From Methylophilaceae bacterium (GTDB lineage Bacteria; Pseudomonadota; Gammaproteobacteria; Burkholderiales; Methylophilaceae): 10,530 nt of DNA. The stretch is taken from positions 1-10,530 of the forward strand of contig DOEL01000051.1 in assembly GCA_003533095.1 (NCBI GenBank), written 5' to 3'. The notes under the pieces were generated by a model that saw nothing but the letters and a program-made list of their open reading frames with translations, made no database searches and was not told the DNA's origin. Position 1 is the first letter of the stretch; each line of letters begins with the position of its first letter. Made by a program: the position numbers and the translations under genes. Of the stretch, positions 1 through 7,173 are shown piece by piece.

Positions 1-176
1 ATTGACTTAAAGGCTTGAAACTTTCCAGATTGATGTGTTTTGGCCTCAATAAAGATATTGATGTGCTTATTTGTTAAATATTGGGCGAGCTCTAAAAGCT
101 GAGATTCAATGTCAGAAGACTCGCTTTCGCTCGCATATTTTCCGATAATTGCGACTGATTTAAAGAGACTTTCCAT
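1..176 (-). CDS. nadK: NAD kinase, N-terminal part (cut by window edge)
   Basis: The reverse strand from the ATG at 174-176 reads 58 complete codons to the left edge without a stop. The protein begins MESLFKSVAIIGKY and goes on through a helix rich in Leu and Glu to an INIFIEAKT strand. This is the characteristic start of bacterial NAD kinase, whose first beta strand and helix read like 'FKxVALIGKY...LLxLAxFL...V.IE'. NAD kinase phosphorylates NAD to NADP in the cytoplasm. The catalytic GGDGT motif lies outside the window, so the call rests on the N-terminus plus context: nadK divergent from hrcA is, from memory, a common betaproteobacterial arrangement. No clear Shine-Dalgarno precedes the ATG. 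Start choice is good because the codons immediately after it match the family N-terminus. Confidence 0.8.
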   Translation of the reverse strand, partial: MESLFKSVAIIGKYASESESSDIESQLLELAQYLTNKHINIFIEAKTHQSGKFQAFKS

Positions 177-357
177 AGTTGAATTAAAGCATACTTAAGA
201 CTTAAGAATATATAGCAATTTAACAAAGAAAAACTTAGTATATATGCATTCATTTTCAAAAGTGCAGCGTGTTAGAATGGCTTATTACACCCTTGAAAAT
301 TAGGCTTTACGGAGTATTTTAAAGCATATCGATTTATATGAATAATTCTATTTCAGC
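177..357. promoter_or_regulatory. Divergent nadK / hrcA intergenic region
   Basis: These 181 bp separate two divergent genes and must hold both promoters. On the plus strand, TTGAAA at 293-298 followed after 16 bp by TATTTT at 315-320 is a moderate sigma70-like candidate for hrcA. The -35 part also reads CTTGAAA (292-298), as in sigma32 promoters, but no CCCCAT-type -10 follows, so a heat-shock promoter is not supported. TAGAAT at 273-278 is another possible -10 with a poor -35. On the minus strand, AT-rich -10-like boxes (TATACT, TATATT) precede nadK without convincing -35 partners. CTTAAG-A-CTTAAG at 194-206 is a 13-bp palindrome in the nadK leader. No CIRCE operator (TTAGCACTC-N9-GAGTGCTAA) is present, so HrcA autoregulation is not supported here. 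Confidence 0.4.
319..357 (+). repeat. hrcA leader copy of a motif shared with the waaC leader
   Basis: The 11-mer GATTTATATGA at 331-341 recurs exactly upstream of waaC at 9752-9762. The similarity extends to both sides: TTA-AAGCAT (319-327) against TTATAGGCAT (9741-9750), and AATTCT (344-349) against AATTCT (9766-9771). Both copies end just before a start codon. The hrcA copy also contains a small palindrome, CATAT-N6-ATATG (325-340). No Shine-Dalgarno lies between the motif and the hrcA ATG. It could be part of a promoter with a very short leader, or a protein-binding site. The similarity is seen directly; the function is unknown. Confidence 0.4.
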
Positions 358-1377
358 ATGCTAGATAAGCGCGCCCAAATTCTTCTAAAAACCCTCATTG
401 AACAACACATAAGTGATGGGCAACCTGTGGGATCTAGAACTCTCTCTAAGTCATCCGGTCTTGATTTAAGTCCAGCTTCTATTCGAAATACGATGAAAGA
501 TCTTGAAGATTTGGGTTTTATCACTAGCCCTCATACTTCCGCAGGAAGAATTCCCACGCAGTTAGGTTATAGGCTTTTTGTAGACTCTCTTCTGACCGTC
601 AAGCCTTTGGATGATAAAGTTGTTACCTCATTAAAAAACCAAATGAATATTGGTGACAATAAAAAGATTATTAATAATGCCGCGGACATCTTATCGACGC
701 TGACACATTTTGCCGGTGTGGTTCTAATTCCTAAAGCAAAAAAAACAACTTTTAAACATTTAGAATTTATTGGTTTATCTGAGAAAAAAATTCTTGTCAT
801 TATCGTCACAAATGACGGCAATGTTCAAAACAGAATTGTGATGACGGAAAAACATTACACCCATGACGATTTAATTGAAGCTGCAAATTATTTTAATCAT
901 AACTTTAGTGGGAACACTTTTGCAAAAGTGAAAGATACGCTCGTAGATGAATTATCTAAAATGCATGCTGATATGATTAAACTTATGACAGCAGCTATCG
1001 AAGTGGGTAATGACGTTATTTCTCCGGAAAATGAATCTATAGTCATCACTGGACAAAGTAACCTTATTCAATCTGAAGAGCTCGCAAAAAATATTTCAAG
1101 CCTAAGAAAAATTTTTGAAGTATTTGAAAAGCGAACAGCGCTTATGAAGCTTCTCGATAAAAGTCAGCTGGCGGAAGGCATTCAAATCTTTATAGGCAAT
1201 GAATCAGGCTACTCATCTTTAGATGAATGTAGTCTTATTACCTCTCCTTATGAAACGGATGGCGAAATTGTAGGTACCCTCGGTGTGATTGGACCTACCC
1301 GAATGGCTTATGAGAGAGTCATTCCTATTGTTGATATCACCGCAAAACTTCTATCTAACGCATTGAGTCAACATTAA
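358..1377 (+). CDS. hrcA: Heat-inducible transcription repressor HrcA
   Basis: HrcA is a cytoplasmic repressor that binds CIRCE operators of chaperone genes (groESL, sometimes dnaK) and is kept active by GroEL. The 339-aa product has the usual family length. Residues 1-75 form the N-terminal winged helix-turn-helix, with VGSRTLSKSSGLDLSPASI and the diagnostic DLGFITSPHTSAGRIPT segment at about 51-67, followed by GYRLFVDSLL. The rest is the GAF-like dimerisation and effector domain, ending with the conserved G-V-G-x-L-G-V-I-G-P-x-R-M-x-Y block at about residues 302-318. The ATG gives the standard start MLDKRAQILLKTLIE; no Shine-Dalgarno is obvious. The stop codon abuts the hemH ATG with no gap, so the two are very likely cotranscribed. 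No CIRCE is visible in this window, so its targets lie elsewhere. Confidence 0.95.
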   Translation: MLDKRAQILLKTLIEQHISDGQPVGSRTLSKSSGLDLSPASIRNTMKDLEDLGFITSPHTSAGRIPTQLGYRLFVDSLLTVKPLDDKVVTSLKNQMNIGDNKKIINNAADILSTLTHFAGVVLIPKAKKTTFKHLEFIGLSEKKILVIIVTNDGNVQNRIVMTEKHYTHDDLIEAANYFNHNFSGNTFAKVKDTLVDELSKMHADMIKLMTAAIEVGNDVISPENESIVITGQSNLIQSEELAKNISSLRKIFEVFEKRTALMKLLDKSQLAEGIQIFIGNESGYSSLDECSLITSPYETDGEIVGTLGVIGPTRMAYERVIPIVDITAKLLSNALSQH

Positions 1378-2487
1378 ATGAATTACTTTTTAAAGGAACC
1401 ATCATATCAACATGGCGATGCACCGAAAATTGGGGTCATTCTAGCAAATTTAGGTACGCCAGATTCTCTTAGCACTCATGCCGTAAGAAAATACTTACAG
1501 CAATTTCTCATGGACCGAAGAGTCGTCGAAGTACCTCGATTTATTTGGTGTTGGATACTTCATTTTATTATCTTGGTTTTTAGGCCAGGAAGCTCAGCAA
1601 AAAAATATGCGAAAGTTTGGACTAAAAAAGGCTCACCACTTTTAGTGAATGCTACAAATCAAACAATAGCTTTGACTACAAAAATTAAAAAAGCAGTTTC
1701 TCAACCCATTGAAGTGGAATTGGCAATGTCTTATGGTAATCCTTCAATGAAAAGTGCAGTACTCAAACTAAAAGAAAAAAATTGCACCAAGATTCTTTTG
1801 TTTCCACTCTATCCTCAGTATGCAGCATCATCAAGTGCATCGGCGATGGATGCATTATGGCGTGTTCTTCTTAAAACAAGGAATGTCCCTGCAATAAGAA
1901 CTGTAAGAAATTATCACGACCACCCTCTTTATATTAATGCGCTTAAATTATCCGTGCTGCAATTCTGGAAAAAAAATGGAAGGCCTTCAAAATTAGTCAT
2001 GAGCTTTCATGGCATTCCAAAAAAATCACTCATGCAAGGTGATCCTTATCATTGTGAATGCTATAAAACTGCCCGCTTGCTTGCTGAAGCTTTAAAGTTA
2101 AAAGAGAGTGAATATATAGTATCTTTTCAATCACGCTTTGGCAGAGCTGAATGGCTAAAACCCTATTACGCTGAAGTGATGGCTGATTTGGGTAAAAAGA
2201 AAGAAAAAAATGTACATGTTATTTGCCCTGGATTCTCAAGTGACTGCTTAGAAACATTGGAAGAAATCAATATTGAGGGTAGACATATTTTCTTAAGTCA
2301 TGGCGGCAAAAACTTTAGCTATATTCCAGCACTTAATGATAATCAAGAATGGATTAAGGCGATGCAAGGTATAATCCTAGAAAATTTACAAGGTTGGATT
2401 GATAAGGGCTGGACACCTAAAAAAGAAGCTCAGAACTCAGCCATCACTAAAAAAAGAGCTCTGCTTCTAGAAAAAAAGCAGTCTTAA
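1378..2487 (+). CDS. hemH: Ferrochelatase (protoheme ferro-lyase)
   Basis: HemH inserts Fe2+ into protoporphyrin IX, the last step of protoheme synthesis, at or near the inner membrane. The 369-aa sequence has the family landmarks in order: GVILANLGTPDS near the N-terminus (residues 19-30), LFPLYPQYAASSSASAMD (141-158), MSFHGIPKKSL with the active-site histidine at 211, GDPYHCECYKTARLL (221-235), SFQSRFGRAEWLKPY (249-263), and CPGFSSDCLETLEEI (283-297) with the catalytic glutamate at about 292. The C-terminal tail is lysine-rich. The length is above that of E. coli HemH (about 320 aa) but, from memory, usual for betaproteobacteria. The start directly follows the hrcA stop, suggesting translational coupling. 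No frameshift or missing key residue is seen. Confidence 0.96.
   Translation: MNYFLKEPSYQHGDAPKIGVILANLGTPDSLSTHAVRKYLQQFLMDRRVVEVPRFIWCWILHFIILVFRPGSSAKKYAKVWTKKGSPLLVNATNQTIALTTKIKKAVSQPIEVELAMSYGNPSMKSAVLKLKEKNCTKILLFPLYPQYAASSSASAMDALWRVLLKTRNVPAIRTVRNYHDHPLYINALKLSVLQFWKKNGRPSKLVMSFHGIPKKSLMQGDPYHCECYKTARLLAEALKLKESEYIVSFQSRFGRAEWLKPYYAEVMADLGKKKEKNVHVICPGFSSDCLETLEEINIEGRHIFLSHGGKNFSYIPALNDNQEWIKAMQGIILENLQGWIDKGWTPKKEAQNSAITKKRALLLEKKQS
2461..2481 (+). other. Small inverted repeat at the 3' end of hemH
   Basis: CTGCTT (2461-2466) pairs with AAGCAG (2476-2481) around a 9-nt A-rich loop, at the very end of the hemH coding sequence. The sequence that follows is TCTTAATTATT rather than a run of T, so this is not a convincing intrinsic terminator. 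At most it is a weak pause or attenuator between hemH and hldD. Confidence 0.2.
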
Positions 2488-2509
2488 TTATTTAAAGACA
2501 ATATCGCAT

Positions 2510-3493
2510 ATGATAATACTGACTGGTGGTGCTGGCATGATTGGAAGTATCATTGCTTGGCATCTCAATACCATCCTTGACCGAAAAGATATCATCATCG
2601 TAGATGATATCCAACACCCGGATCAATGGAATAATTTAAGTAAACGAACATATATCGATTATCTTGATAAAGATGATCTTTTCCCATGGCTTGAAAAAAA
2701 ACAAAATATTGAAGCCATTATTCATATGGGTGCAATTAGCGCTACAACTGAAACTGATTTCAACAAACTCTTAAATCATAATATTCGTTACAGCCAAAAT
2801 TTATGGCGTTATGCAAGTGAACATCAAATTCCTTTTCTTTACGCAAGCTCTGCGGCTACCTATGGGAGTGGTGAATTTGGTTATGATGATAACGAATCTG
2901 AGCTTAATAAACTAAGGCCACTTAACGCTTACGGTTACTCAAAACAATTTTTTGATCAATGGGCGGTTAGCCAAGTGCTCTTAAAAGAAAAAACACCACC
3001 ACATTGGTGTGGATTTAAATTCTTTAATGTGTATGGTCCAAACGAATACCATAAAAATAGAATGGCGAGCGTAGTATTTCATTCATTTAACCAACTTAAA
3101 AAAGAAGGCGAGATAAGGCTTTTTAAAAGTGATCGTCCGGACTATCAAGATGGTATGCAATTACGAGATTTTGTTTATGTCAAAGACGCAGCAGCAGCTG
3201 TCTTACATTTTTTAAGCCACAAAGATCATTCAGGTATTTATAATGTAGGCACGGGAAAAGCATCTAGCTTTAAGGCGCTAGCAGAATCGCTCATTAATAG
3301 TGTAGAGGGTAATCACAAAGCAATTAAATATATTGATATGCCAAATGATCTTAAAGGAAAATACCAATATTTTACTGAAGCAAATATTAAGAAACTAAAA
3401 GACGCTGGATATACAAAACCATTTTTAACAATTGAAGAAGGCGTTAAAGATTACGCAACTAATTACTTAACAAAAAGTGATGCATACGCATGA
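2510..3493 (+). CDS. hldD: ADP-L-glycero-D-manno-heptose 6-epimerase
   Basis: HldD (RfaD) is the NAD(P)-dependent short-chain dehydrogenase/reductase (extended SDR) that epimerises C6 of ADP-D-glycero-manno-heptose, the last step of ADP-heptose synthesis, in the cytoplasm. The 327-aa product begins MIILTGGAGMIGS, the nucleotide-binding Rossmann glycine motif TGGAGxIG. It has YASSAATYGSG (111-121), the catalytic Y141-x3-K145 within LNAYGYSK, and the HldD-specific FFNVYGPNEYHKNRMASV block (171-188), whose lysine at about 182 corresponds to the catalytic Lys178 of E. coli. LRDFVYVKD and YNVGTG near the C-terminus are also typical. It starts 22 nt after hemH, the largest gap in the run, without a clear Shine-Dalgarno. 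Its TGA overlaps the gmhA ATG by 4 nt (ATGA). Confidence 0.96.
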   Translation: MIILTGGAGMIGSIIAWHLNTILDRKDIIIVDDIQHPDQWNNLSKRTYIDYLDKDDLFPWLEKKQNIEAIIHMGAISATTETDFNKLLNHNIRYSQNLWRYASEHQIPFLYASSAATYGSGEFGYDDNESELNKLRPLNAYGYSKQFFDQWAVSQVLLKEKTPPHWCGFKFFNVYGPNEYHKNRMASVVFHSFNQLKKEGEIRLFKSDRPDYQDGMQLRDFVYVKDAAAAVLHFLSHKDHSGIYNVGTGKASSFKALAESLINSVEGNHKAIKYIDMPNDLKGKYQYFTEANIKKLKDAGYTKPFLTIEEGVKDYATNYLTKSDAYA

Positions 3494-4059
3494 GTGAAAA
3501 TATAAAACGAATAGAATCTATTTTTAAAAGTCATCTTGATACGATTCATAAATTATCTTCTGTTATTCATGTTGTAAATGAAGTAGCAGAGACTATAAAA
3601 AAGACACTTCATACCGGAGGCAAAGTATTGATTTTTGGTAATGGTGGCAGTGCATCCGATAGTCAGCATATTGCAGCAGAAATTGTGGGTCGCTTTGTTA
3701 AAGAAAGAAAAGGATTGCCTGCCATTGCATTGACAACAGATACCTCAATACTTACAGCGGTTGGTAATGATTATGGGTTTGAACACATTTTCGCAAGACA
3801 AGTTGAAGCTCTGTGTTTAAAAGATGATGTAGTAATTGGTATCTCTACATCTGGTAATAGTAAAAATGTAGTGAAAGGTTTAGAAAAAGCAAATGCACTG
3901 GGTGCAATTACTGTTGGATTAACAGGTGGTGATGGTGGCCTCATTAAGAAAATATCGAAGCATAGTATCGTCGTAGAATCGAATGAAACAGCGAGAATTC
4001 AAGAAGCACATATCTTAATTGGGCATACACTTTGCGAACTCATTGATGAAAGTCTCTAA
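3490..4059 (+). CDS. gmhA: Sedoheptulose 7-phosphate isomerase
   Basis: GmhA converts sedoheptulose 7-phosphate to D-glycero-D-manno-heptose 7-phosphate, committing carbon to LPS heptose. The 189-aa protein is a single SIS domain of the expected length (E. coli has 192 aa). FGNGGSASDSQHIAAEIVGRF (49-69) carries H60 and E64, and ETARIQEAHILIGHTLCELI (166-185) carries E172 and H179. These match the metal-binding and catalytic positions His61, Glu65, Gln172 and His180 of E. coli GmhA with a one-residue offset. TTDTSILTAVGNDYGFEHIF (82-101) and STSGNSKNV (119-127) are the usual phospho-sugar-binding loops. The ATG overlaps the hldD stop in an ATGA junction, so translational coupling is likely. 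The close paralogue DiaA is less likely, given the surrounding heptose genes and the GmhA-type residues. Confidence 0.95.
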   Translation: MSENIKRIESIFKSHLDTIHKLSSVIHVVNEVAETIKKTLHTGGKVLIFGNGGSASDSQHIAAEIVGRFVKERKGLPAIALTTDTSILTAVGNDYGFEHIFARQVEALCLKDDVVIGISTSGNSKNVVKGLEKANALGAITVGLTGGDGGLIKKISKHSIVVESNETARIQEAHILIGHTLCELIDESL

Positions 4060-4062
4060 CAG

Positions 4063-5511
4063 ATGACTGATATCGATATCATTAAAAATAAATTCAATGC
4101 GCGTAATCAATGGGCCTTAGTCATTGGCGACTTAATGTTAGATCGCTATTTAATCGGCAATGTATCAAGAATTTCTCCTGAAGCACCTGTCCCCGTCGTA
4201 AGACTTAAAGAGTCATTTGAACGTATTGGAGGGTCAGGCAATGTGGCTGCGAATCTATCACTCTTAGGCATTAAAACCATACTCGCTGGCCAAATTGGCA
4301 ACGATATCGATGGAAAAAAATTACTCGAGATTCTTAAAAAAAATCATATTGGCGTCGATGGTATCATTAAAGACAAAAATCCTACGACAACAAAAACACG
4401 TATTATTGGTGAACATCAACAAATGATGAGAATCGATCAGGAAGCTACTGCTGAACTTATCAACTCAAAAGCACTTACTCAAAAAATTACAACACTTCTT
4501 AATAAAAACCCAGCCATAGTCATATTGTCTGATTATGCGAAAGGTGTTTTAAGTGAGGGCTTATGTCAACACGTCATCAAGCACGCTAGAGCAAAAAAAA
4601 TACCTGTGCTGGTTGATCCCAAGGGGATTCATTACGAAAAATATAAAAATGCGACTGCCATTACACCCAACAAAAAAGAAGCAATTGAGGCTTGCCATAT
4701 TCATGTGACAAAAAATACTAATTTTTTAACCCCTCTTTTAAAATTAAAAAAATCGCTCAATTTACAATTTATAGCAATGACAAAAGGGGAAGACGGTATT
4801 GATTTAATTCAAGGTGATACGATTAAAAATTTACCTGCTATTAATCAACAGCAAGTATTTGATGTCTCAGGCGCCGGCGACACAGTTATCGCTACATTAG
4901 CGGCATGTATGATCGCAAAAATGCCGATTGAAACCTCGCTCAATATTGCTAATATTGCTGCTGGTATAGTCATTGGAAAATTAGGTACGATTCCAATTAC
5001 ACATGCAGACTTAGTGAAAACATTAAATGCACAACACTCAGATCAAGAGAAAAAAATTCACTCACTTGAAAGTCTTATGGAGCAAGTAGGTATTTGGAAA
5101 AAGCAGAAAAAGAAAATTGTATTTACAAATGGTTGCTTTGATATACTTCATGCAGGTCACGTGACTTATCTTGAAAAAGCAAAAAAATTAGGTGATGTTT
5201 TAATTCTCGCTTTAAATAGCGATTCATCTGTCACCAAACTAAAAGGTAAATCAAGACCTGTGATACACCAAGAGGATCGTGCAAGAGTTCTCTCAGCGCT
5301 TTCTTCTGTCGATGGCATTGTCATTTTTAGTGAAACAACGCCACTCCATTTAATAAAGAAAATTCAACCTGATGTTTTAGTAAAAGGTAGTGATTACAAA
5401 AAGAATCAAGTCGTAGGTCATCAAGAATTAAAAAAATGGAATGGTAAAGTTGAATTAGTTTCGATTGTTCCTGGAAGAAGCACTAGCGCTATCATTAAAA
5501 AAATATCTTAA
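4063..5511 (+). CDS. hldE: Bifunctional heptose 7-phosphate kinase / heptose 1-phosphate adenylyltransferase
   Basis: HldE catalyses two steps of ADP-heptose synthesis: phosphorylation of C1 of heptose 7-phosphate and, after GmhB removes the 7-phosphate, transfer of AMP. The 482-aa length matches the fused form (E. coli 477). Residues 1 to about 320 are a PfkB/ribokinase domain: GDLMLDRYLIGNVSRISPEAP (22-42), GGSGNVAANL (57-66), and DVSGAGDTV (267-275) with the catalytic Asp273. Residues from about 350 to the end are a nucleotidyltransferase domain: FTNGCFDILHAGHVTYLEKA (354-373) with the HxGH motif at 363-366, LALNSD, VKGSDY (440-445) and the C-terminal PGRSTSAII. Many bacteria split these into hldA and hldC; here they are fused. 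The gene starts 3 nt after the gmhA stop, clearly in the same operon. Confidence 0.96.
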   Translation: MTDIDIIKNKFNARNQWALVIGDLMLDRYLIGNVSRISPEAPVPVVRLKESFERIGGSGNVAANLSLLGIKTILAGQIGNDIDGKKLLEILKKNHIGVDGIIKDKNPTTTKTRIIGEHQQMMRIDQEATAELINSKALTQKITTLLNKNPAIVILSDYAKGVLSEGLCQHVIKHARAKKIPVLVDPKGIHYEKYKNATAITPNKKEAIEACHIHVTKNTNFLTPLLKLKKSLNLQFIAMTKGEDGIDLIQGDTIKNLPAINQQQVFDVSGAGDTVIATLAACMIAKMPIETSLNIANIAAGIVIGKLGTIPITHADLVKTLNAQHSDQEKKIHSLESLMEQVGIWKKQKKKIVFTNGCFDILHAGHVTYLEKAKKLGDVLILALNSDSSVTKLKGKSRPVIHQEDRARVLSALSSVDGIVIFSETTPLHLIKKIQPDVLVKGSDYKKNQVVGHQELKKWNGKVELVSIVPGRSTSAIIKKIS

Positions 5512-5515
5512 GATT

Positions 5516-6508
5516 TTGAGCTCTCAAAAAATTCTGGTGATAGGACCGTCATGGCTAGGAGATATGGTCATGGCACAAAAACTTTTTAAAGTGATTAAAG
5601 ATCATTATCCGAAAAGTAAGCTACATGTGGCTTCGCCTGCATGGACTATCCCCTTAGTTTCAAGAATGCCTGAAGTCGATCAACCGATTGCTTTGCCCTT
5701 TTCTCACGGTGAACTCAATCTAATTAAACGATACCAATTAGGAAAAAGCCTAAAAATAGAAGGTTACACAGAAGCTATCGTATTAACCAACTCGTTCAAA
5801 TCAGCCCTCATTCCATTTTTTGCCAACATACCTAATCGGAGGGGATTTTTGGGCGAAATGCGCTTTGGTCTCATCAATGATCGGATTAAAAAAGATAAGA
5901 GTCTTTATCGCACTGTTGATCAATTCTTAGCCCTTGCCCCAAAGAATAAAAATGTTAGGCCAAGTTTATCCACTTACCTCATTTCAAAACCTAGTCAAGC
6001 TCGAAAACTTTTAAAAGGAAAAATAAAGTCATCGGATAAAATTTTGGCTATTGCCCCAGGAGCCGAATATGGTGAAGCTAAGCGCTGGCCCATCGAATAC
6101 TTTGCTCAGGTTTCAAAGGTAGCTATCGAAAAAGGTTGGAAAGTGATTACTTTAGGGTCTACGCACGATCATGAGTTGGGAAAACTCATAGACAAGCTCA
6201 CAAAAAATAAAGTCATTAACCTTATTGGCAAAACAAAGTTAGAAGAAGTCATTGATGTGATGAGTATATGCAATTCATTTTTAAGTAATGATTCAGGTCT
6301 GATGCATGTGGCTGCGAGTTTAAGAATTAAGCAGATAGCTATTTTTGGCTCTTCTGACCCCCAAAAAACACCCCCCTTAAGTCGCCATGCAAAAACAGTT
6401 TATCTTGGCTTATCATGTAGTCCATGTTTTGAAAGAACGTGTCCACTCCAACATACAAACTGCTTAAAGAATATTAAACCTGAAGAGATTATTCGAAGAG
6501 TAATTTAA
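5516..6508 (+). CDS. waaF: ADP-heptose:LPS heptosyltransferase II, TTG start
   Basis: WaaF transfers the second heptose to the LPS inner core (GT9 family, cytoplasmic face of the inner membrane). The open frame reaches back to a TTG at 5465 inside hldE, but the family N-terminus (KILVIGPSWxGD) begins just after a TTG at 5516-5518, 4 nt past the hldE stop, giving 330 aa. I chose that start: no ATG is available, and an earlier start would add 17 unrelated residues. Landmarks are GPSWLGDMVMAQ (10-21, catalytic Asp16), APGAEYGEAKRWP (180-192), NDSGLMHVAAS (258-268), and DPQKTPPLS (281-289), diagnostic of WaaF over WaaC. A C-terminal cysteine set (301, 304, 309, 316) is also typical of WaaF. No strong Shine-Dalgarno is present, so coupling to hldE translation is probable. 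The 3' end overlaps the convergent HAD gene by 4 nt. Confidence 0.93.
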   Translation: MSSQKILVIGPSWLGDMVMAQKLFKVIKDHYPKSKLHVASPAWTIPLVSRMPEVDQPIALPFSHGELNLIKRYQLGKSLKIEGYTEAIVLTNSFKSALIPFFANIPNRRGFLGEMRFGLINDRIKKDKSLYRTVDQFLALAPKNKNVRPSLSTYLISKPSQARKLLKGKIKSSDKILAIAPGAEYGEAKRWPIEYFAQVSKVAIEKGWKVITLGSTHDHELGKLIDKLTKNKVINLIGKTKLEEVIDVMSICNSFLSNDSGLMHVAASLRIKQIAIFGSSDPQKTPPLSRHAKTVYLGLSCSPCFERTCPLQHTNCLKNIKPEEIIRRVI

Positions 6509-7164
6509 TGATTAAGGTCATCTAACTTACGATAAATCTCAATCTTATTTTCTGCGCAAAAACTTTTCCATTCTGAAAAATTAGTCCAATCACTTAAAAA
6601 AATAAAATCTAAATTATTTTTTTTAGCGACTTGAAAGTCGTATTTAGAATCACCAATGAATAATGCAGGTCTTTGTCCAGTGCGCTTTTTTAATTCACGA
6701 GAGACTATATCTTCTTTAGAATCAGGACTTCCAAAAATTCCTACATCAAAATACTTTAATAAATTTTTTCTTGTGAATAAACGGATAATCTCTTCTTGAT
6801 CACCTCCAGAGACTATCATCCAATTAGAGTCTTTAGTTTTTTCCCTTAAGACATCAAGGCCTTGAGCGATTTCACAATTTTCTAAAAGTCTTTCAACCTC
6901 ATAATTGAGTTGTTTTAAAAGATGATGCATCGATGCGTCATCTACTGTCTTATTAAGAATTTTTTCTAAAAAATAAGTAAATTTAATATTTCTAGATATG
7001 CCGGTATATTCAATATGATGATTTACTAACCTCATAGCATCTTCTTCAGATGCTCCGAACTCAAGGGCCGTTAATCGGTATGCTTCTATCTTAAGAAAAT
7101 TTGAATTTAAGACAACACCATCACAATCAAATAAGATTGTCTTGTATTGAGAGATCGGAAGCAT
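6505..7164 (-). CDS. HAD-superfamily phosphatase, substrate unknown
   Basis: This 219-aa cytoplasmic protein has all four haloacid dehalogenase motifs: FDCDGV (nucleophile Asp13, acid/base Asp15), VSGG (Ser119), Lys150 in GSPDSKED, and GDSKYD (171-176, Asp172/Asp176). Roughly residues 18-95 are helical and lie between motifs I and II, which indicates a C1-type cap as in the phosphoglycolate phosphatase / beta-phosphoglucomutase group. A small phosphorylated metabolite is therefore the probable substrate; which one cannot be told from sequence. It follows eda by 9 nt on the same strand, so it should be the third gene of the edd-eda operon. It is not a canonical GmhB: it lacks the cysteine-rich zinc loop and has a full cap, which GmhB does not. 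No Shine-Dalgarno is evident; the ATG is the only sensible start before motif I. Confidence 0.8.
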   Translation of the reverse strand: MLPISQYKTILFDCDGVVLNSNFLKIEAYRLTALEFGASEEDAMRLVNHHIEYTGISRNIKFTYFLEKILNKTVDDASMHHLLKQLNYEVERLLENCEIAQGLDVLREKTKDSNWMIVSGGDQEEIIRLFTRKNLLKYFDVGIFGSPDSKEDIVSRELKKRTGQRPALFIGDSKYDFQVAKKNNLDFIFLSDWTNFSEWKSFCAENKIEIYRKLDDLNH

Positions 7165-7173
7165 GAAATTGAA

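Noticed and set aside
280..330. Sigma32 heat-shock promoter before hrcA (CTTGAAA)
   Set aside because: The -35 matches but nothing like CCCCAT follows at the required distance, so only a generic promoter candidate is listed.
177..357. CIRCE operator for HrcA autoregulation
   Set aside because: No TTAGCACTC / GAGTGCTAA pair, even degenerate, is present in the spacer.
567..821. 84-aa open frame on the minus strand inside hrcA
   Set aside because: It is fully antisense to the conserved hrcA coding sequence, shows no recognisable domain, and has no promoter or ribosome site.
2461..2500. Rho-independent terminator after hemH
   Set aside because: The hairpin is only 6 bp with a 9-nt loop and is not followed by a T run.
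6505..7164. Assigning the HAD gene as gmhB
   Set aside because: It has a large cap between motifs I and II and lacks the GmhB zinc-binding cysteine loop; proximity to heptose genes alone is not enough.
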